Assembly (NCBI RefSeq): GCF_017654505.1
Contig: NC_054538.1
Span: 23,774,283-23,838,282 of the forward strand
Source: Polyodon spathula
Taxonomy: Eukaryota; Chordata; Actinopteri; Acipenseriformes; Polyodontidae
DNA length: 64,000 bases
Direction: 5' to 3'
In this document: in pieces, positions 38,061 to 51,953 of the stretch
Layout: each line of letters starts with the position of its first letter
How positions within the stretch are numbered: position 1 is the stretch's first letter
The notes under the pieces: model-generated
What the model was told of the DNA's origin: nothing
Databases searched by the model: none
What the model saw: the letters and a program-made list of their open reading frames with translations, nothing else
Position numbers and translations under genes: made by a program

Positions 38061-38960
38061 TGTTATAGGTGACAATGCATATCGACCTAAAGTTAGTCAG
38101 TAGGAGCTCTGCTTGAAATATTTATCAGCTACTAAGATAATGCCTGTGATACTCTAATGAATCATTATTAGTCATTCCCTTTGGTAAATAAACAATTTGC
38201 TATAATGTAACAAGATAAAAGCAGCATAACCATTGAACACATGATTCATTAAACCCATAATAACTTTATGGTCTTTTGTAAAATAAATAAATAAATAAAT
38301 GGCTTTCTTTTAAAATATATGGTAGAAATCCTTAGTAGCATTTGTGAATAATGACACATTTTGTTGCATGGTCAATTAACAAGGTATACATTTAAAGGTG
38401 GGACAATTATTAATCTTTTTTAATAATTATCTCTGAATGTCAGATGCATTCTTTCCACAGGCTTCAACAATTATTTATTCTGGTGGCAGTAATCTGTAAT
38501 CAGTTTGTGTTTATACCAGGAAGCATTTTGATGAGGTTAAGGAAGTCTTGTGCAATTAGATAAACAGTTCAGTAATTCACAATTACTTTTGCTTCATGCT
38601 CCCGTTGTCTTTCCAGTAGGTCTTCATATAGTAAAAAAAAAGACAATTAAAACGATAATTTTACCACTACTATAAGAATGTTTCCCAAACATGGTTCCCC
38701 TTTCATTATGAAGACATATAGACATTTTTAAATCAATCCAGCAAGCCGTAAATAAGTCACAAGCTTTCACAGAAACAAAAATACCAATATCAGTGGAATG
38801 TAGTGTGCTTACAAACTTGTGCACATAGTAAAGGACATAGGTTGATGTTGGTTTTAAGGCCTGTTATTTAACAGTTTTATTTCTATTAAAATAACCTTTT
38901 TATGTTAGAATTTCTGTTGTTGAATCATGTGACAGGATATAATAATATAATGTATTTATT

Positions 38961-39039
38961 TTTATTAGTGCCTTTCATGGTGGACCAATGTCACAAAGCG
39001 CTTTATAGAAGTAGGCTGTGAACTGTGCATTATATAACA
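38961..39039 (+). repeat. SINE-like repeat, copy 1
   Basis: 'gtgcctttcatggtggacca' followed by 'cacaaagcgctttata' and 'gtaggctgtgaactgtgcat' matches the sequence at 62770-62861, in the same orientation. The pair resembles a common vertebrate SINE or LINE-tail family. Confidence 0.6.
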
Positions 39040-40164
39040 AGAATAACATCTCCCAGACTTGTTTCTATCGTAGTAGATTTGTTGATCTCGTCCGTTCTCA
39101 ACCCTGTGTACAACAACCTGATCCCTCTTGTACTTGTGGCCTTGCCCCTGGAGTCATGGAAACACCAATCGCTAACTTACAAGTGTTTATAATTCCCCTG
39201 TGACCCAAGTGGCCATGTCTCGCGTACACAGATTGTTGCCCTTCATCAGGATGGCATTGCCCACAATAGAGACTTCTGTCTTGCTCACGTGATCCTGGTG
39301 AAGGGTACTTTTAGCTGGGCTGACACCCTCTGCTGTTGGGAGTCGGAATTACGAGCCTTTGTCTCATCACAAATCTATATTTCAGTACAATGCTGTGGGG
39401 ATGTATTGGTTATAGTTTATGGCAGTTTCTTTAAATGGGGTTGAAGGGTCATGTTATACAGACTCTTCAATCCCTTTTAAATAAGCAGAAATCAGTACCC
39501 CTTTGAAACCCTTGATTAATAGAGCCAATGTAATTACAGTTTGTAATGTTTGTAATGTAATTACACAACACGATTTAAAAAGAAAAAAAAAAAAAACACG
39601 TAGGGCCTGATTCACAAACTGTTTTTAAATGTTTCTTCCAGAATCACATAAATTATTCTGTTTGTTACAGTGAGAGATGAACATAGGACTTTTTTATCTA
39701 CTATGTAGGACTTTCTGTCTTCTATGTAAAACTTTCTAACTCTAAAACTAATAATATATTTTCAAGATACACAAGATAAGAGTAAAAAGTGAGAAGCTCT
39801 CCTGTTCTAAGTTGTAGCTGCTGATAAGAAACTCAGCTATATGCACATTCCAAGAGGCATTCCTGCCCTTAATCAGTTGCTTTTCTTCCAATGGTCTTTT
39901 GAACACAGTGTTCAGTTTGTGTCCAGGATATCGGAGTCCCAGCAGTATTGGAAATCATTGCCCGGGTCTGCTTCAGACCTGAATTCTGGCAGCAGGTCTC
40001 CCCTTTGCATTCTAGCTTTCCCAGATGAGCCCATTTTACTTGGTGAGCTGCATCACATCCCATACATTTAACTTTCCTCACGTTTTCTGATTGAACATTC
40101 AAATGCTAAAATGATAATCCTTGTGGATCATTATATTCGAACATTATTCTACATTACCTTTTCC

Positions 40165-40262
40165 TACCTTCACCTGAAGAAGAGACCTTTGAGGTCTTGA
40201 AAGCTTGTGATTTAATTATTGTTTAGTTAGTCCAATAAAAGGTATCACATGTCCTTCTTTTT
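40165..40262 (+). repeat. Retroelement 3' tail-like repeat
   Basis: 'cacctgaagaagagaccttt' and 'tcttgaaagcttgtg', then 'ttgtttagttagtccaataa' and 'aaggtatca' resemble a widespread fish repeat 3' end with an AATAAA-type signal, possibly Penelope-like. Recognition is partial. Confidence 0.35.
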
Positions 40263-41276
40263 GTCTAGCAAACATTATTCTACAATGCTTTACCTATGGG
40301 TACATGAAGGACACGGTTCTGCTTGCGACAGCCAGTTGTACATCTTTGAAATCCTCATATTAGTCCATCTAACTCTTCAGAGAGATTCCTGGACTGATAA
40401 CTATATTGTTTATACATTTCAGTTTGATTGCAGAGGGCTATTTTGTTAGGTATTCCTTCCATCCAAAATATCTGAGTTAGCCAGAATGAACTCTTTTTCT
40501 TATCAGAGGGTTCCCAAATCATTTCCATCATCAGTGGGGAACCCCCCTTAAATTGTCTGCCTAGGTCGTCCATTCAAAATGAAACAATACCTTATACAAG
40601 AGAGAAGGGCATTGAGAATTACTTGTGACAGCTCAGACATACTGTATGATGCTGCCTATATATTGACGAGTCTACATAACTTCAGCAAAGGACATTTTTT
40701 TCTCCTTTAGGAATCTGTAGGCTACTTAAGAGCTTTCTCTTATATAATATAATGAACTAGAATATATCATCTTGCATAATTGGACAGGTTTTGCAGCTGT
40801 GCAAAAAAAATGAACCAGACACCTGCTGGCTAAATTCTGAAATAAGTGGTGATGGTGGCATTCTGATAGTTTTTTAGCTGCAGAACAACATGTTATTTCA
40901 TTTAAATATGAATCCATTCTTTTATGCAACATGTGCTTATTGGATCATACAAATAACTTTATGAGATTATTTTAAAACTGCTTTTACGCACTCCTATTAA
41001 TTAACAGTCAGTCATATATGATAGGTATATAGACAAAATGTCAGAGAGTCCTGAAGTCCTAGTTTCCCTATCAGGTTGTCAGGTTGTATGTTGAAAGTAT
41101 TTTCAGTTCCAAGTTGATAACACTTTGGAGATTAAGGAATTGATTATGTGACCAGTATAGATATTATCTGGCATTTTCCATTTCTGAGACTAGGACACCT
41201 TGGGCCTGATTAATCAATTCCTTCACAGGAAAACTGAATTTAAACCATTTTTGTTCGTACAGATTAATAAAATGAA

Positions 41277-41433
<157 letters not shown>

Positions 41434-43655
41434 GGTTTCTGCACTTACCTTTTTTTTTTTTAAATGAAGTACAAATGTCCCCACATAGGGCCTGATTTTC
41501 CAAAGTTGGTAAATTACTCAGAGTAAAGGTTTGTGACCCACGTTGAAAGTTCTGTATGTTCTTTGCTTTTGGTTTTCCTAAACTAAAGGGTTTGGATGGC
41601 TAAGCTGTTTTCCCAATGAAACCACTCTTTTATTAATTTAACCAGGCTGTGCAAAGACTTCACTGGTTTTCTTCTCCTAAACCGGACAGCTAAGCTGTTT
41701 ACCGGTCAAAAACCTCTTGTTCAGGTATAAACACACCATACCTTCATTGTTCTCCACACAGCATTTCCTTTGTTACCAGCTCCATGGCAGTCCTCTTCCT
41801 AAAGCCGTATCCACACTGGATGCAAGCGACGCAAGCAAATCATTTAGAAGTCATTGCAGTCAAACGGGAGCATCCACACCAGCAACGAGCAATGTCACTT
41901 TCAGAAAATTTTGTGTGGCTAAAAAAGAAACTGACCTAATTTTAAGCTGTGGATTCTTTTTGGTTTGTTTGTTTTTATGATAAATAATGTTTTGTTCACT
42001 AAATTGTTCTGTGATACAAAAGATCTTTACATACGCATTAAGCGAGGTTTTGTGGAGATTCACCAAACAAACAAAAATATTATCGAGGTCCTACTATTCT
42101 ATACGGTGTAAAACAAAGCTAGCAACACATTTGTATTCTGTGTGACACACTTCAACATTACCAAGCTAATAGTTTTAAAGATTACCAGCCATATCTCTTT
42201 TCTGCTAAAAAAAATTACAATTTAATCTTAATGGCCAGTTTGATGAACAGAAAGTAAATAAAATGTATGGAGGTTTTTTTTTTAGTTTTTTTTGAAAAAC
42301 ATTGTGCATTTCAATTGAATTAATTTGAAAAATGTTTTTTTTTTTTTTTTTTTTTGTGACGCACCATAATTGGCAAAGAATGTATGTATAGTAATTTAAG
42401 GAAAAATAACCAGTACATGACAAACGCATCGGGGTTGTTTGTGTGTGATTTATTTGTGCACATCTGATGACAAGTGCTTTTTATGAAAATACATTTTCTT
42501 TTATTTCTAAAAATCAAATTTAATTTGCCACTGATAGTTAGAATCTAATAAAAGCTGGAGTTCTTTTTATTAAGGCTTCAGTGATCTTGTTTATTGAAGA
42601 CTGGGATACTCCCTGCCTTGCAGCATTACACATCTATGCTAGTCCATAGCCATAAAAACGCAGGGCCAAACTGACTTTAGTCAAAACTGGAAATGGGGGT
42701 GTTCTGTTGTTGGAACCTTCCAAATCCACCTTTAGTAATTCACAAAGTGGTTTTCTTATCAAACCAATAATGCCTCAAAACTTGTTAATTGATGACATCC
42801 ATAAAGGTGACCCTGGAATGAAAAATTTCTTCAGCAGGGTATGGTCTGGTCCTCTTTGTTGCAACAAAAGCAACAAAGCCACCTTGCCCTTCTCTGATCA
42901 AAATTCCCAGTTTCCGCAGGAGTTTATATAATACGTGTAAATTTACACCAGTGTTAAGATAAAATCGGAATTGTCCAGTCAATCATTGTGTAGCTGTAAT
43001 GAAGTGCAAACATGTCTCAAAAGCATACCATCTAGTACATTTTACTACTGTCACAGATACAGAAACTATTGTTTCCTTTTAGTATATTCTAAGAATCGTT
43101 TTTTTGCTGCGCTTCAGCGACAGGACAAATATTTCATTCTAGGTATGTGTGCATACTATGTTTAACAGAGCAGATTATTAATTTCTAGGTTTAAAACCAT
43201 TCCAGTTCTGCTTCACAGTATATAAGATGATAGAGCTGAATATACAGTATACAACACATACCTTTTTGAAGCTTTTAAAGTACATCTAGGACCTGTTTTT
43301 ATTCAGAACATTTAGCTCAAAAGATGAAAAGTGTTTTGGTACCAGGGTATAAGTTGACAATATTATTTACATCTTATTATATATTTTCAAACATTTCAAT
43401 TCTGTAAAGTACAAAATGTATATTATGTAATGACACTAGTCTCTAAGTTTTAACTCATGAGTTATTTTTAAGAAAGTTTTTCAAATACAGCTTGCTACTA
43501 CTTTCAGTGATGAATGCCCAGGACATGAGTCCATTAAGCTATCCTGCGGTGTCACGCAAACCAGCAATATTTGATGCAGATAAGTAAAGGCCACCTAAAA
43601 ATACAATCACTTAAACTTTCATTTCATCTCTTTCTTATCATGCCTTATATCCTAG

Positions 43656-43828
43656 TGATGCAGAGAACTGGTTCTGCAAGTGTCCTGACCTGTATTCTGG
43701 GAAGCTGTGCCAGTTCACTGCATGTGAAAGGAGCCCATGTGGACATGGTGCAACCTGTGTCCCCAAAACTGACCAAGATACTGTTTGTCTCTGTCCCTAT
43801 GGGAGAACTGGAATCCTCTGCAATGAAG
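43656..43828 (+). CDS. eys: EYS exon, two EGF-like repeats
   Basis: The acceptor is TATCCTAG before 43656 and the donor GTAAGG after 43828; the length is 173 bp. The first base completes a Ser codon. It then reads DAENWFCKCPDLYSGKLC, which finishes the EGF repeat begun in the previous exon. A second EGF repeat follows: CERSPCGHGATCVPKTDQ, then CLCPYGRTGILC. The final G pairs with CT of the next exon to make Ala. The six-Cys EGF spacing (C-x4-C-x5-C ... C-x-C ... C) is intact across both repeats. An overlapping frame on the same strand is longer but breaks these motifs and does not splice. Confidence 0.95.
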
Positions 43829-45234
43829 GTAAGGAAGCACTTAAGTCTTGAATCATTAGCAGGAAGACGTAAACAACAAGCTTGAGGGAAGAAATTTGCT
43901 AATCTAGCAGTAGATCTACTAAGTCAGACAAGTTCTTTACTCATTTTCTGCAGCTAATAGTGCTTCCAAGTCAGTTGATATCTGTTTATATCAGTCTATA
44001 TCAATCAACTATCAAACTGCATCACAGGTGAGAATATTTATTAAAATCGAGGTGAATGGTATAGTTTAAGAGGGGGTATATTATAAAAATGCATACAGTT
44101 TTTGATATCAATACAGTGGCAAAGATTATATATTTTTTAATACATACCAATCCCTGATTCCCGTCTTAACTGTCTTGTATAATCTTAATATATAAAGAAG
44201 AAAGTTTGTCTGTCCTTTATGCATTCGGACCCCACAGGAGCCAGTGCAACCAAACTTTGCATGGCCTCCTCTTTCATCCAGGGGAAGGTCGAGGGCTATG
44301 TTTGGATCCAGAATGTTGACCCCCGGGGTACTTAGTAACCCCATTGCTGGATTACTACCGTAGCCATGTATCTCAAATTAAAGAAACCCACAAAAAACAA
44401 AAAAATAAAAGAACAAAAATTTACAATGGCAAAACCGAAAAAAAAAAAAAAGAACAAAAATTTACAATGGCAAAAGGCAAGGGGTCCGAGCGCATTGTGC
44501 GACACCCAAGATCAGTAACTTATAGGAAACCATAAGGCTACTGTTCCCCAATTTGTCATGCATGAAATATTGAAATATTGAATTTCCCCAGGCAATGCTG
44601 GGTACTTCCGTTAAGTTTCCTTATAAATGTTAGTTTAGTTACATTGCTTTCTCCCTAACCAGCCACATCAACATTTCTCATTATCAACTGTCATTTGAGT
44701 TCAGTGATGGCATTTCAAAATCCATATGTCTGCCATTGAAAAAGTCAAGTTAAAAAACATTCCTTTAAACAGTTCTTAAAGGTGTATGAATATGGCCCAA
44801 CATATATAATAACAAAATATTACTTTGGTGCTCATTATTTACCCATATGTTCCTTTCTGTACATGTGTACTGTATGTGTGGTTTATTTTTAAGTAAAGAA
44901 TAATTTGAGCCTCCTTACTTACCTGAACAAAACTGTTTCTACACATCTCTCTATCTGCATCAAGTGTGGGAAAACTGTCTCACTTGTCTTAAACCACCCA
45001 TTCCATTTTACATATTCGCACCAGTGATGTGGAAATACCTGACGATATGCTTGTCTGCCCCAAAGCTGTAAATGCAAAGAGCTGAAACAAAAATCCATCT
45101 AGATTCACTCTTTATGCAGACAGAAAAAACACAGTACTTACTCAGTATGTTGAATCTATGAATTATACAATATACTAATATTGCTACCTCTGGCAGTTGT
45201 TTCAACAGCTTTTCAAACTGTAATACAGTCTCAA

Positions 45235-47060
45235 AACATGAAATTATCTGCTAGCTCTGATCTAGACTGGTGTGTAAATGCTTATAATCACTCTCTTTCT
45301 GATTGATGACCTTGTTCCGATTAAGACCTGTAAAGCTGTAGTTCCAAAAAATTCCCCTTGGTTCACAGATGAGCTAAGGGATATGAAATCTCAAACTCAT
45401 AAATTGGAAAAAGCTTGGAAGAAATCCCACTTAGTGCTCCATGAGCAGATCTGGCGCAATCATCTAAAGGAATACAGAAAGGCCTTAAGGGCTGAGAGAA
45501 TTAGATATTTTTTCAATACCATCAAGGAAAATCAAGGCAACTCCAGAGTCCTTTTTTCCCCACCGTAAGTAAATTGTTGTCACCCCCTTTAAATTCTACT
45601 CTGCGTTCCTTTTCTGATGCCCATTGCCAGGAGCTAATGGATTTCTTTGTGTCAAAAATGTTAACTATCCGTGATGCTGTTGCTGTTTCTGCCCCTCATG
45701 GTTATCTCTGTCTCCAGTTACCTTCTCTGAGAACAATAACATCACATTTCTCTTTTTTTTTTACCTGTAACATCTGTTATGCTTGTCAATGTGTTTGCAT
45801 CTGTGAAGGCTACCACATGTTTTCTGGACCCTTTTCCTTCTGCTCTTTTGAAGATTCAATTTGACGAAATTGCTTTTATTTTATTACATATTATTAATTA
45901 TCATTATCTTCAGGAAAAGTTCCAGAAACTTTTAAATTAGCTTTTATGCCATTACTTTAAAAAAACTAATCATGATAATAATGTTTTTTCAAATTTTTGC
46001 CTGATATCAAATCTTCAATTTCTGTCTAAGGTCTTGAAGCGGGTAGTTGCTTCTCAGCTGCAGGCACATTTGGCTACAAATGTCCTTTATTGAGAAGTTT
46101 CAATAGCGTCTCATAGCACTGAGACTGCTCTCGTCTGTGTTTTAAATGATATTTAGTTAAACTGAGACTCAGGTGCGTGTTCTGTATTGCTTCTATTGGA
46201 TTTGTCCGCAGCATTTGATACTGTATATCTTGTTACAACGGCTGGAATATGAAGCTTGTATTTCTGGTACTGCCGTAAATTGTTTTTGGTCCAATCTTAC
46301 TGGTCGTGGCTAATATGTCTCAGCTGAGGGTTGTTTCTCTCAAATTGTTGGTTTGACTTCTGGAGTACCCCAGGGTTCTATTCTGGGTCCCATTCTGTTT
46401 TTATGTTACCTCTAGGAAGACTAATTTACAATTACAAAATAGGGGCCTTAGCTTCCATATATATGCGGATGATATTCAACTTTGTTTCCACAAAACCCCA
46501 TTTATCGGGGAAGGTTTCAGTGCTGGCGAAGTGTCATACTGAGATTCAAAACTGGATGTGCCAAAATTTTTTGCAACTAAATGTTAACAAAACAGAGGTT
46601 ATGTGTGTTGGATCTAATAAAAATGTGCTCTCTATTAAATGTGACCTTGGGAAATTGCAGCTATACTGAATTACGCTAGGCTTCAGCTAGTCCAAAATTC
46701 AGGAGATAGAGTGTTGACTTGTGTAAAGTCCCGTTCTCACATATCTCCCATTTTGTCAAGTCTTCATTGGTTACTGTTCACTCAGAGAATAAATTACAAA
46801 ATGTTATTACTTACATTTAAAGCATTACACGGCCTGATATCCTCCTATCTTTCTGATCTCATACTCTGTTATGTTGCTAGTCGGGTGCTGTTCTCTGTGG
46901 AGGCTGACCTACTTAGTATACGTCTATACAAACTGCCACGTACAGATCACGTTCTTTTAGCCATCTAGCACCCACACTATGGAACTCCCTACCTAGGGAT
47001 ATTAGAAGCATCCACTCTCTTCCCCTTTTTAAAACACATATAAAAGCATTTTTTTTGATC
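45235..47060 (+). pseudogene. L2/CR1-type LINE, decayed, endonuclease linker to 3' end
   Basis: Ordered pieces on the plus strand are NSPWFTDELRDMKSQTHKLE, YRKALRAERIRYFFNTI (45278-45545) and SKVLKRVVASQLQAHLA near 46026-46076. SGVPQGSILGPILF follows at about 46359-46400, and the catalytic YADDIQL at about 46463-46483. Then come NWMCQNFLQLNVNKTEV and, near 46710-46965, a C-terminal block with HISPILSSLHWLLFTQRINY and the F-K-A-L-H-G-L motif. These are standard L2-clade reverse transcriptase landmarks. Many stops and frameshifts make it dead. It belongs to a different L2 lineage from the copies at 3182, 10735 and 16085. Confidence 0.85.
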
Positions 47061-48444
47061 AGGTTTAAAGTTAAAATTCTTATTGTGTTATATAGTTTTT
47101 TTCTTAGCTTTTTTTTTTTTTTTGTGTGTGTGTGTGTTTTTTTATTATTATTTTGCTTTTTCCTTTCAACTGCTAATAAAGAAGCTTCAACTCAAAACGT
47201 GGCATACTCTAAAAAGTCTCAATGATAACTATAGTCATATTGGACCTCTTAGTTAATAACTCCCACTAACATTAATTCAATGAAGTCTGAAGTCTGCACC
47301 TTTGTTGACCATTTTAAAATAAGTTTTCAAAGAATTGTTTAGCCTAAGGTAATGTTAATAACCACTCTTTAAAAGCTGCTCCTTGTAAATAGGGCCCTTT
47401 GTACATCAGAACACCTTTTTTCCACCTAGCCATTTCAAAATGTGACCTCTGTCTTTTAGAAGCATCAACCAATCTGTTTTATGATGCATACATTGTGGTG
47501 TTTCAGGTTGATGCATTTATTTTTGTATTCATTTAACAATATTATAATGTGACTCAAATAAACTAATTGCACCTTATGAAAGAGGAGGAAGCCTATCCTG
47601 GAATTCCCTCTAACTCCGGTAATACATTTTATTTGGCCCAAAATTCCATTTATGTCCCTGTAGGTGTTCATAAGAGGGGAAGTGGTTATTACATTATATA
47701 ATCTTCTGTGCTTCATATTAGGTTGTAAAAATTGCTTTTGTAGAAGCAAAGTATTTAATTGAATTCTATACAAAACAATATCAACATTAAAAAGATCATT
47801 TCATATCGGTGGGAAATCTACCTTCAGTACATTATATGGTTCCAAAACAAATAGCGGCATTGCAAATAACATGGCTATGAAACGTGTATTTTTCTTTCAA
47901 TGGTCTCTCAGTTTTCATACCATCTGTAATTAACTTCAGGCTACTAAAACTTTCAATTAGTTTTTAGTTTCATCAACACTGTAAAACTGTTATTAAAATC
48001 TCCACAGAACCCTGTTGTGCCTAGATTTGGCATGCTGGCCCTGCGACCATAATAGAAAAAGACCTTGATGAGACCAAGGAATAAACTATTGTATAGTAAC
48101 ATTGCTCAAATGAATACAGGCATCAGTTTAATTTAACCCTGTATGAAAACAGCTACATCTGGCCAGAATAAATCAGCTCATTTAGTATTTTGTTAACCCT
48201 CAATGGACTGCAATATCTCAAAACCTATTCTAATCTTCAGGATTAACTTCTATAAATCCCACTTTACTTTGTTAAAATGTAATCTATTCCTGCAGTTTAT
48301 TCCAGTTTATTTACTGTACTTGATGTACTCGAAAGAGCTCTGTGTTAAGAGTACCGAGCCGTAATGCCAGTGAGAGTTTTCTAATCTCTTGTGCCATGCT
48401 GAATTTAGTTGGCATTTATAACAGATAACATCAAAGTCAATTGA

Positions 48445-49580
48445 GAGGAACAGTACTTCCTCGCGCCAAGTTATCAGCATTCACTGCCAGAGTCTCTCTA
48501 TACAGCAAGGATAGTTTACGTGTTTTCAGGGTATTGGTGCAGCAAAAGTAAATCAGCCAAAAGCACCATTTCACTTTTAATTTGTAGTTCCCAACACTCT
48601 TAGGTGAAATGTAAAAAAAAAAGTCAATACCTGTCATAGAGTAAGAGAAATAAGTTACCAAAGTAAGGCAAAATATGAAATTATTTATTTCTGTTTGAAA
48701 ATTAACTAGCTGCACACTAAAAAAAAGCAAAAAAAAAAAACATCTGAGTTTAATGACAATTAACTTGTTTTGTCAACTTGGAAATATACGCACTTATTGT
48801 GACATCTGTATCATTTATATTAAATTATTTATTTCTGTTTTAAAATGGAACATTTGCCTGCAAAAAATATCCTTTTTTTAAATATAATATAAATATAGGT
48901 CTGGCATGCATGATTTGAAACTATAACCTTCAGTTTGCAAGCATGTTGTGTTACATATACTGTCAGTGCTACACGATTAATTGAGAAAACTTGTAGTATT
49001 TTGAAAGATGAAGTCAGCCAGCTGAGAATTCTCAGGACGCTCAATTGTTACATTTTGGAGATCTTTCGTGTCATCATCATCACCGTCATCATTCTGAGAT
49101 TCTGATCTTGATCTCTGAAAAATGTTGGTTTCCTGTCAGTGTAACGCTCAATGTGGTCCCTAATGGTGGAAGGAAGTACGGTTCCTCTTGATACTGGTTA
49201 TTTTTTGGTCCCCACTGGACAAAAAGGAATGTTAATTTCTCAGAATTAGCTATGCTGAAGGATTGCCTGTATGTCTGGTAAAAGTAAAACATAAATAAAA
49301 AAAATACATGAATAAATATTGAAATAAATCAATGCATAGACATTTATTTATCTATAAATCTATTTATATATCTTGATATTTATTTATTTTTCACTATCAG
49401 ATATAAACACTGCCATTTAATACTGTATGAAACTAAAATACTCAACACTTCTTGTTCAGTTGTATATTAGTGAGGATTTTCGTGAAGATGCTTTCATATA
49501 TTTTTACTTTAAAATGAAAAAAAATTGGTGTGTTGCAGGACTTGTCTGTTCAGTTTGTCTCATTTGTCTTGTGTTACATA
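48445..49580. repeat. Interspersed repeat block, copy 2
   Basis: Same order and orientation as 34045-35140, without the AGGGCTG ends of the hAT-like element. It is a truncated or rearranged copy, or an independent repeat captured by the other element. Confidence 0.8.
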
Positions 49581-50181
49581 TATTGTAAGAGGAAAGGGTC
49601 ATGCCGTTGCTTCGCATGGGAAGGGGAAGTGAGTGAATGAGTGGGGAGACTTTTCGCCATGCAACGATGCCATTTCCTTTGCAGCTGATCCTGAATTCTT
49701 GAGAGTGCTGATATTAAATTATCACCTTTCTAATTACCCTTCTTTCACATTTTTTAGCTTTGCCTTTCAAATGTTGAATTTAAATATAGAATCGCCGAAG
49801 TAAAATTGTTTATTTCTAGCTTTTCTTGTGTTTTCAGCCGAGTGCTGGTAAAGTCCCGCCGCGGCCTATTGCCCCGCTCGAAGCCTGCGGCTCAAGTGCC
49901 GTCCTTCCTAGGATCCTTAACACTCCTTCGGCTGTGCAATATTCTACTCCTCAGAGTTTAAATAAATAATTAAAAAATATATATACTTTTACTTGTCACC
50001 ATGTTCTTTTCCTGTTCCGGTTATGTGTAAAATATATTGTATATTATTTAGATATTGTTATAATATATTAATGTGTGTTCACTATATCTGTGCCGGTTCC
50101 AAGTAACACTGTCTACTGTGTACACTCTTTGTATACTGTGCGCTCTGACATTGTATACTATGCATACTGTTATTTAATGAT

Positions 50182-50357
50182 ACAGTTGTGCCTATTTGCT
50201 TGGTGCTGGCCAAGGTTGCCCCAATTGTTTCTTCTAATGTATCTTGTGTTTTTGATACAAGTTAGAAGAAACAATTGGGGCAACCTTGGCCCCCATTGGT
50301 TTTACAGTTGTGCCTATTTGCTTTGTGCTGGGCAAGGCTGCCCCAGTGATTTCTTGA
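50182..50357. repeat. Triple duplication: direct, inverted, direct
   Basis: A unit beginning 'acagttgtgcctatttgct' and running to 'ccccaattgtttctt' lies at 50182-50234. A near-identical second direct copy lies at 50305-50357. Between them, at 50262-50291, the inner part of the unit is present as a perfect inverted copy. As a result 50208-50291 can fold into a hairpin with arms of about 30 bases. Confidence 0.9.
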
Positions 50358-50635
50358 AATTTAGTAGGTGTTTTTTCACATTTCCAATGTGTTTGTTTCA
50401 GATTGATCACTGGACAGCTATTATAATTTCTTTAAAAAAATGTTTGTAGCAGCAACACAAGGCTTCAACAGTTTTCTTACTTGCATTTTACTGTCTATTT
50501 TACAAGCATTTTACATTCAATTTTACATTTAATTGGTTGACCAGAACAAGTAATTGTACAAAAACGGAGAATGCTCTTTAGATAACAGATGTTTAGAAAC
50601 AGCTGGTTGAACCTGAACTATATAAAGCTAAATCA

Positions 50636-50637
<2 letters not shown>

Positions 50638-50729
<92 letters not shown>
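50638..50729. repeat. (TA)n microsatellite
   Basis: About 90 bases of uninterrupted TA. Confidence 0.97.
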
Positions 50730-50732
<3 letters not shown>

Positions 50733-51471
50733 GTTTGCTTGCATTACTGAGTTTCCTGTATTGTTAGTATCCCCAAATGGTAACATAGGGGTCTACTCGT
50801 AAAAGGCTAACGCCTGTTGAAATGAGAAAACAGGAGTACATGATCGGATTTCGTCCATAGCCGCAGTTGCTATTGATAGGACAGAATTCAGATGTGCAGT
50901 GATTTTCGTTTATGAAGCCATGTTTTTAATGAATTGAGAGAAAGGTTATTCGATTACTTCATTAGCATAAACTTTTCATCGGTCCTGAGCGTCAACCTGC
51001 TATTCATAAGAGAGAACAACATCAAAATGCTGCCGATAACTTGGAGTTATTGAACGCTTTCTACAGTCAAGTCTAAACTAACGACATCCTCGGCAGACTG
51101 TTTTTTAAAAGACCTATTTTATTACTTCACATACATGACATACCCGTGATTATTTTATTTTATTTTTATTTATTTTTTTTTTGTGGGGGGGGGATCTGTA
51201 GCTTTATTGAAGGAAAATGTTTAATATAAATATATAGTCGGTGGGAAACTTGGGCTTGCTTGGTATTGCAAAAAACACTGATCGAGCCTCAGTGTGAGAC
51301 TTGTGTTCGAAAGGGATTCTATTTATTTATTTATTTATTTTTATTTATTTTAACCAATAATAGCGCGTGGTGTTTTTGCTAGGTAAATATACATGTCACA
51401 CGTTATACCGCACTTTGAAAGTGACCAAGTATTTGTATTTGAACGGGAATTAACTAAGGGACGCATTTCGA

Positions 51472-51472
<1 letters not shown>

Positions 51473-51548
<76 letters not shown>

Positions 51549-51579
51549 TTGAGAATTTGTAAGATTAACATTTTTTCAA

Positions 51580-51642
<63 letters not shown>

Positions 51643-51645
51643 TAC
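51473..51645. repeat. Two (TTA)n arrays 36 bases apart
   Basis: Arrays at 51473-51546 and 51582-51645. They give long poly-Leu or poly-Asn frames that are not coding. Confidence 0.97.
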
Positions 51646-51914
51646 TAGAACTGCAGTATTATTCAAACATCCTCCTACAGTGCTTTTTGTTTATTTATTT
51701 TTTTTATTTTGGTCTTGGAAATGTTAACCAGAGTTGCCAAACAAAACGAAAATATGAAGTATTTAAATATTTAAAAAAAAAAAAATCTAAATTATGACAT
51801 GTCCTTAATTTTTGGCAGACGTGATAGGCGCATCGGAATCAGGTTTTGCAGGCTGCCCGTGACTGGCAGCTGCAGACTCCGGTTTCAGTAGTAGGCTACT
51901 GTTGGTGGATTCTG

Positions 51915-51916
<2 letters not shown>

Positions 51917-51951
<35 letters not shown>
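51917..51951. repeat. Poly(T) tract
   Basis: A run of 35 T, possibly the tail of a minus-strand retroposed copy; no source was recognised. Confidence 0.9.

Positions 51952-51953
<2 letters not shown>

Noticed and set aside
39040..39420. G+C-richer stretch that could hold an exon
   Set aside because: No frame with a conserved domain, and EYS phases join across it without a missing segment.
43571..43885. 104-codon frame across an EYS exon
   Set aside because: It uses a different frame from the conserved EGF reading and destroys the cysteine pattern.
51393..51797. Long frame with poly-Leu
   Set aside because: Created by TTA arrays; no conserved domain and no splice or start context.
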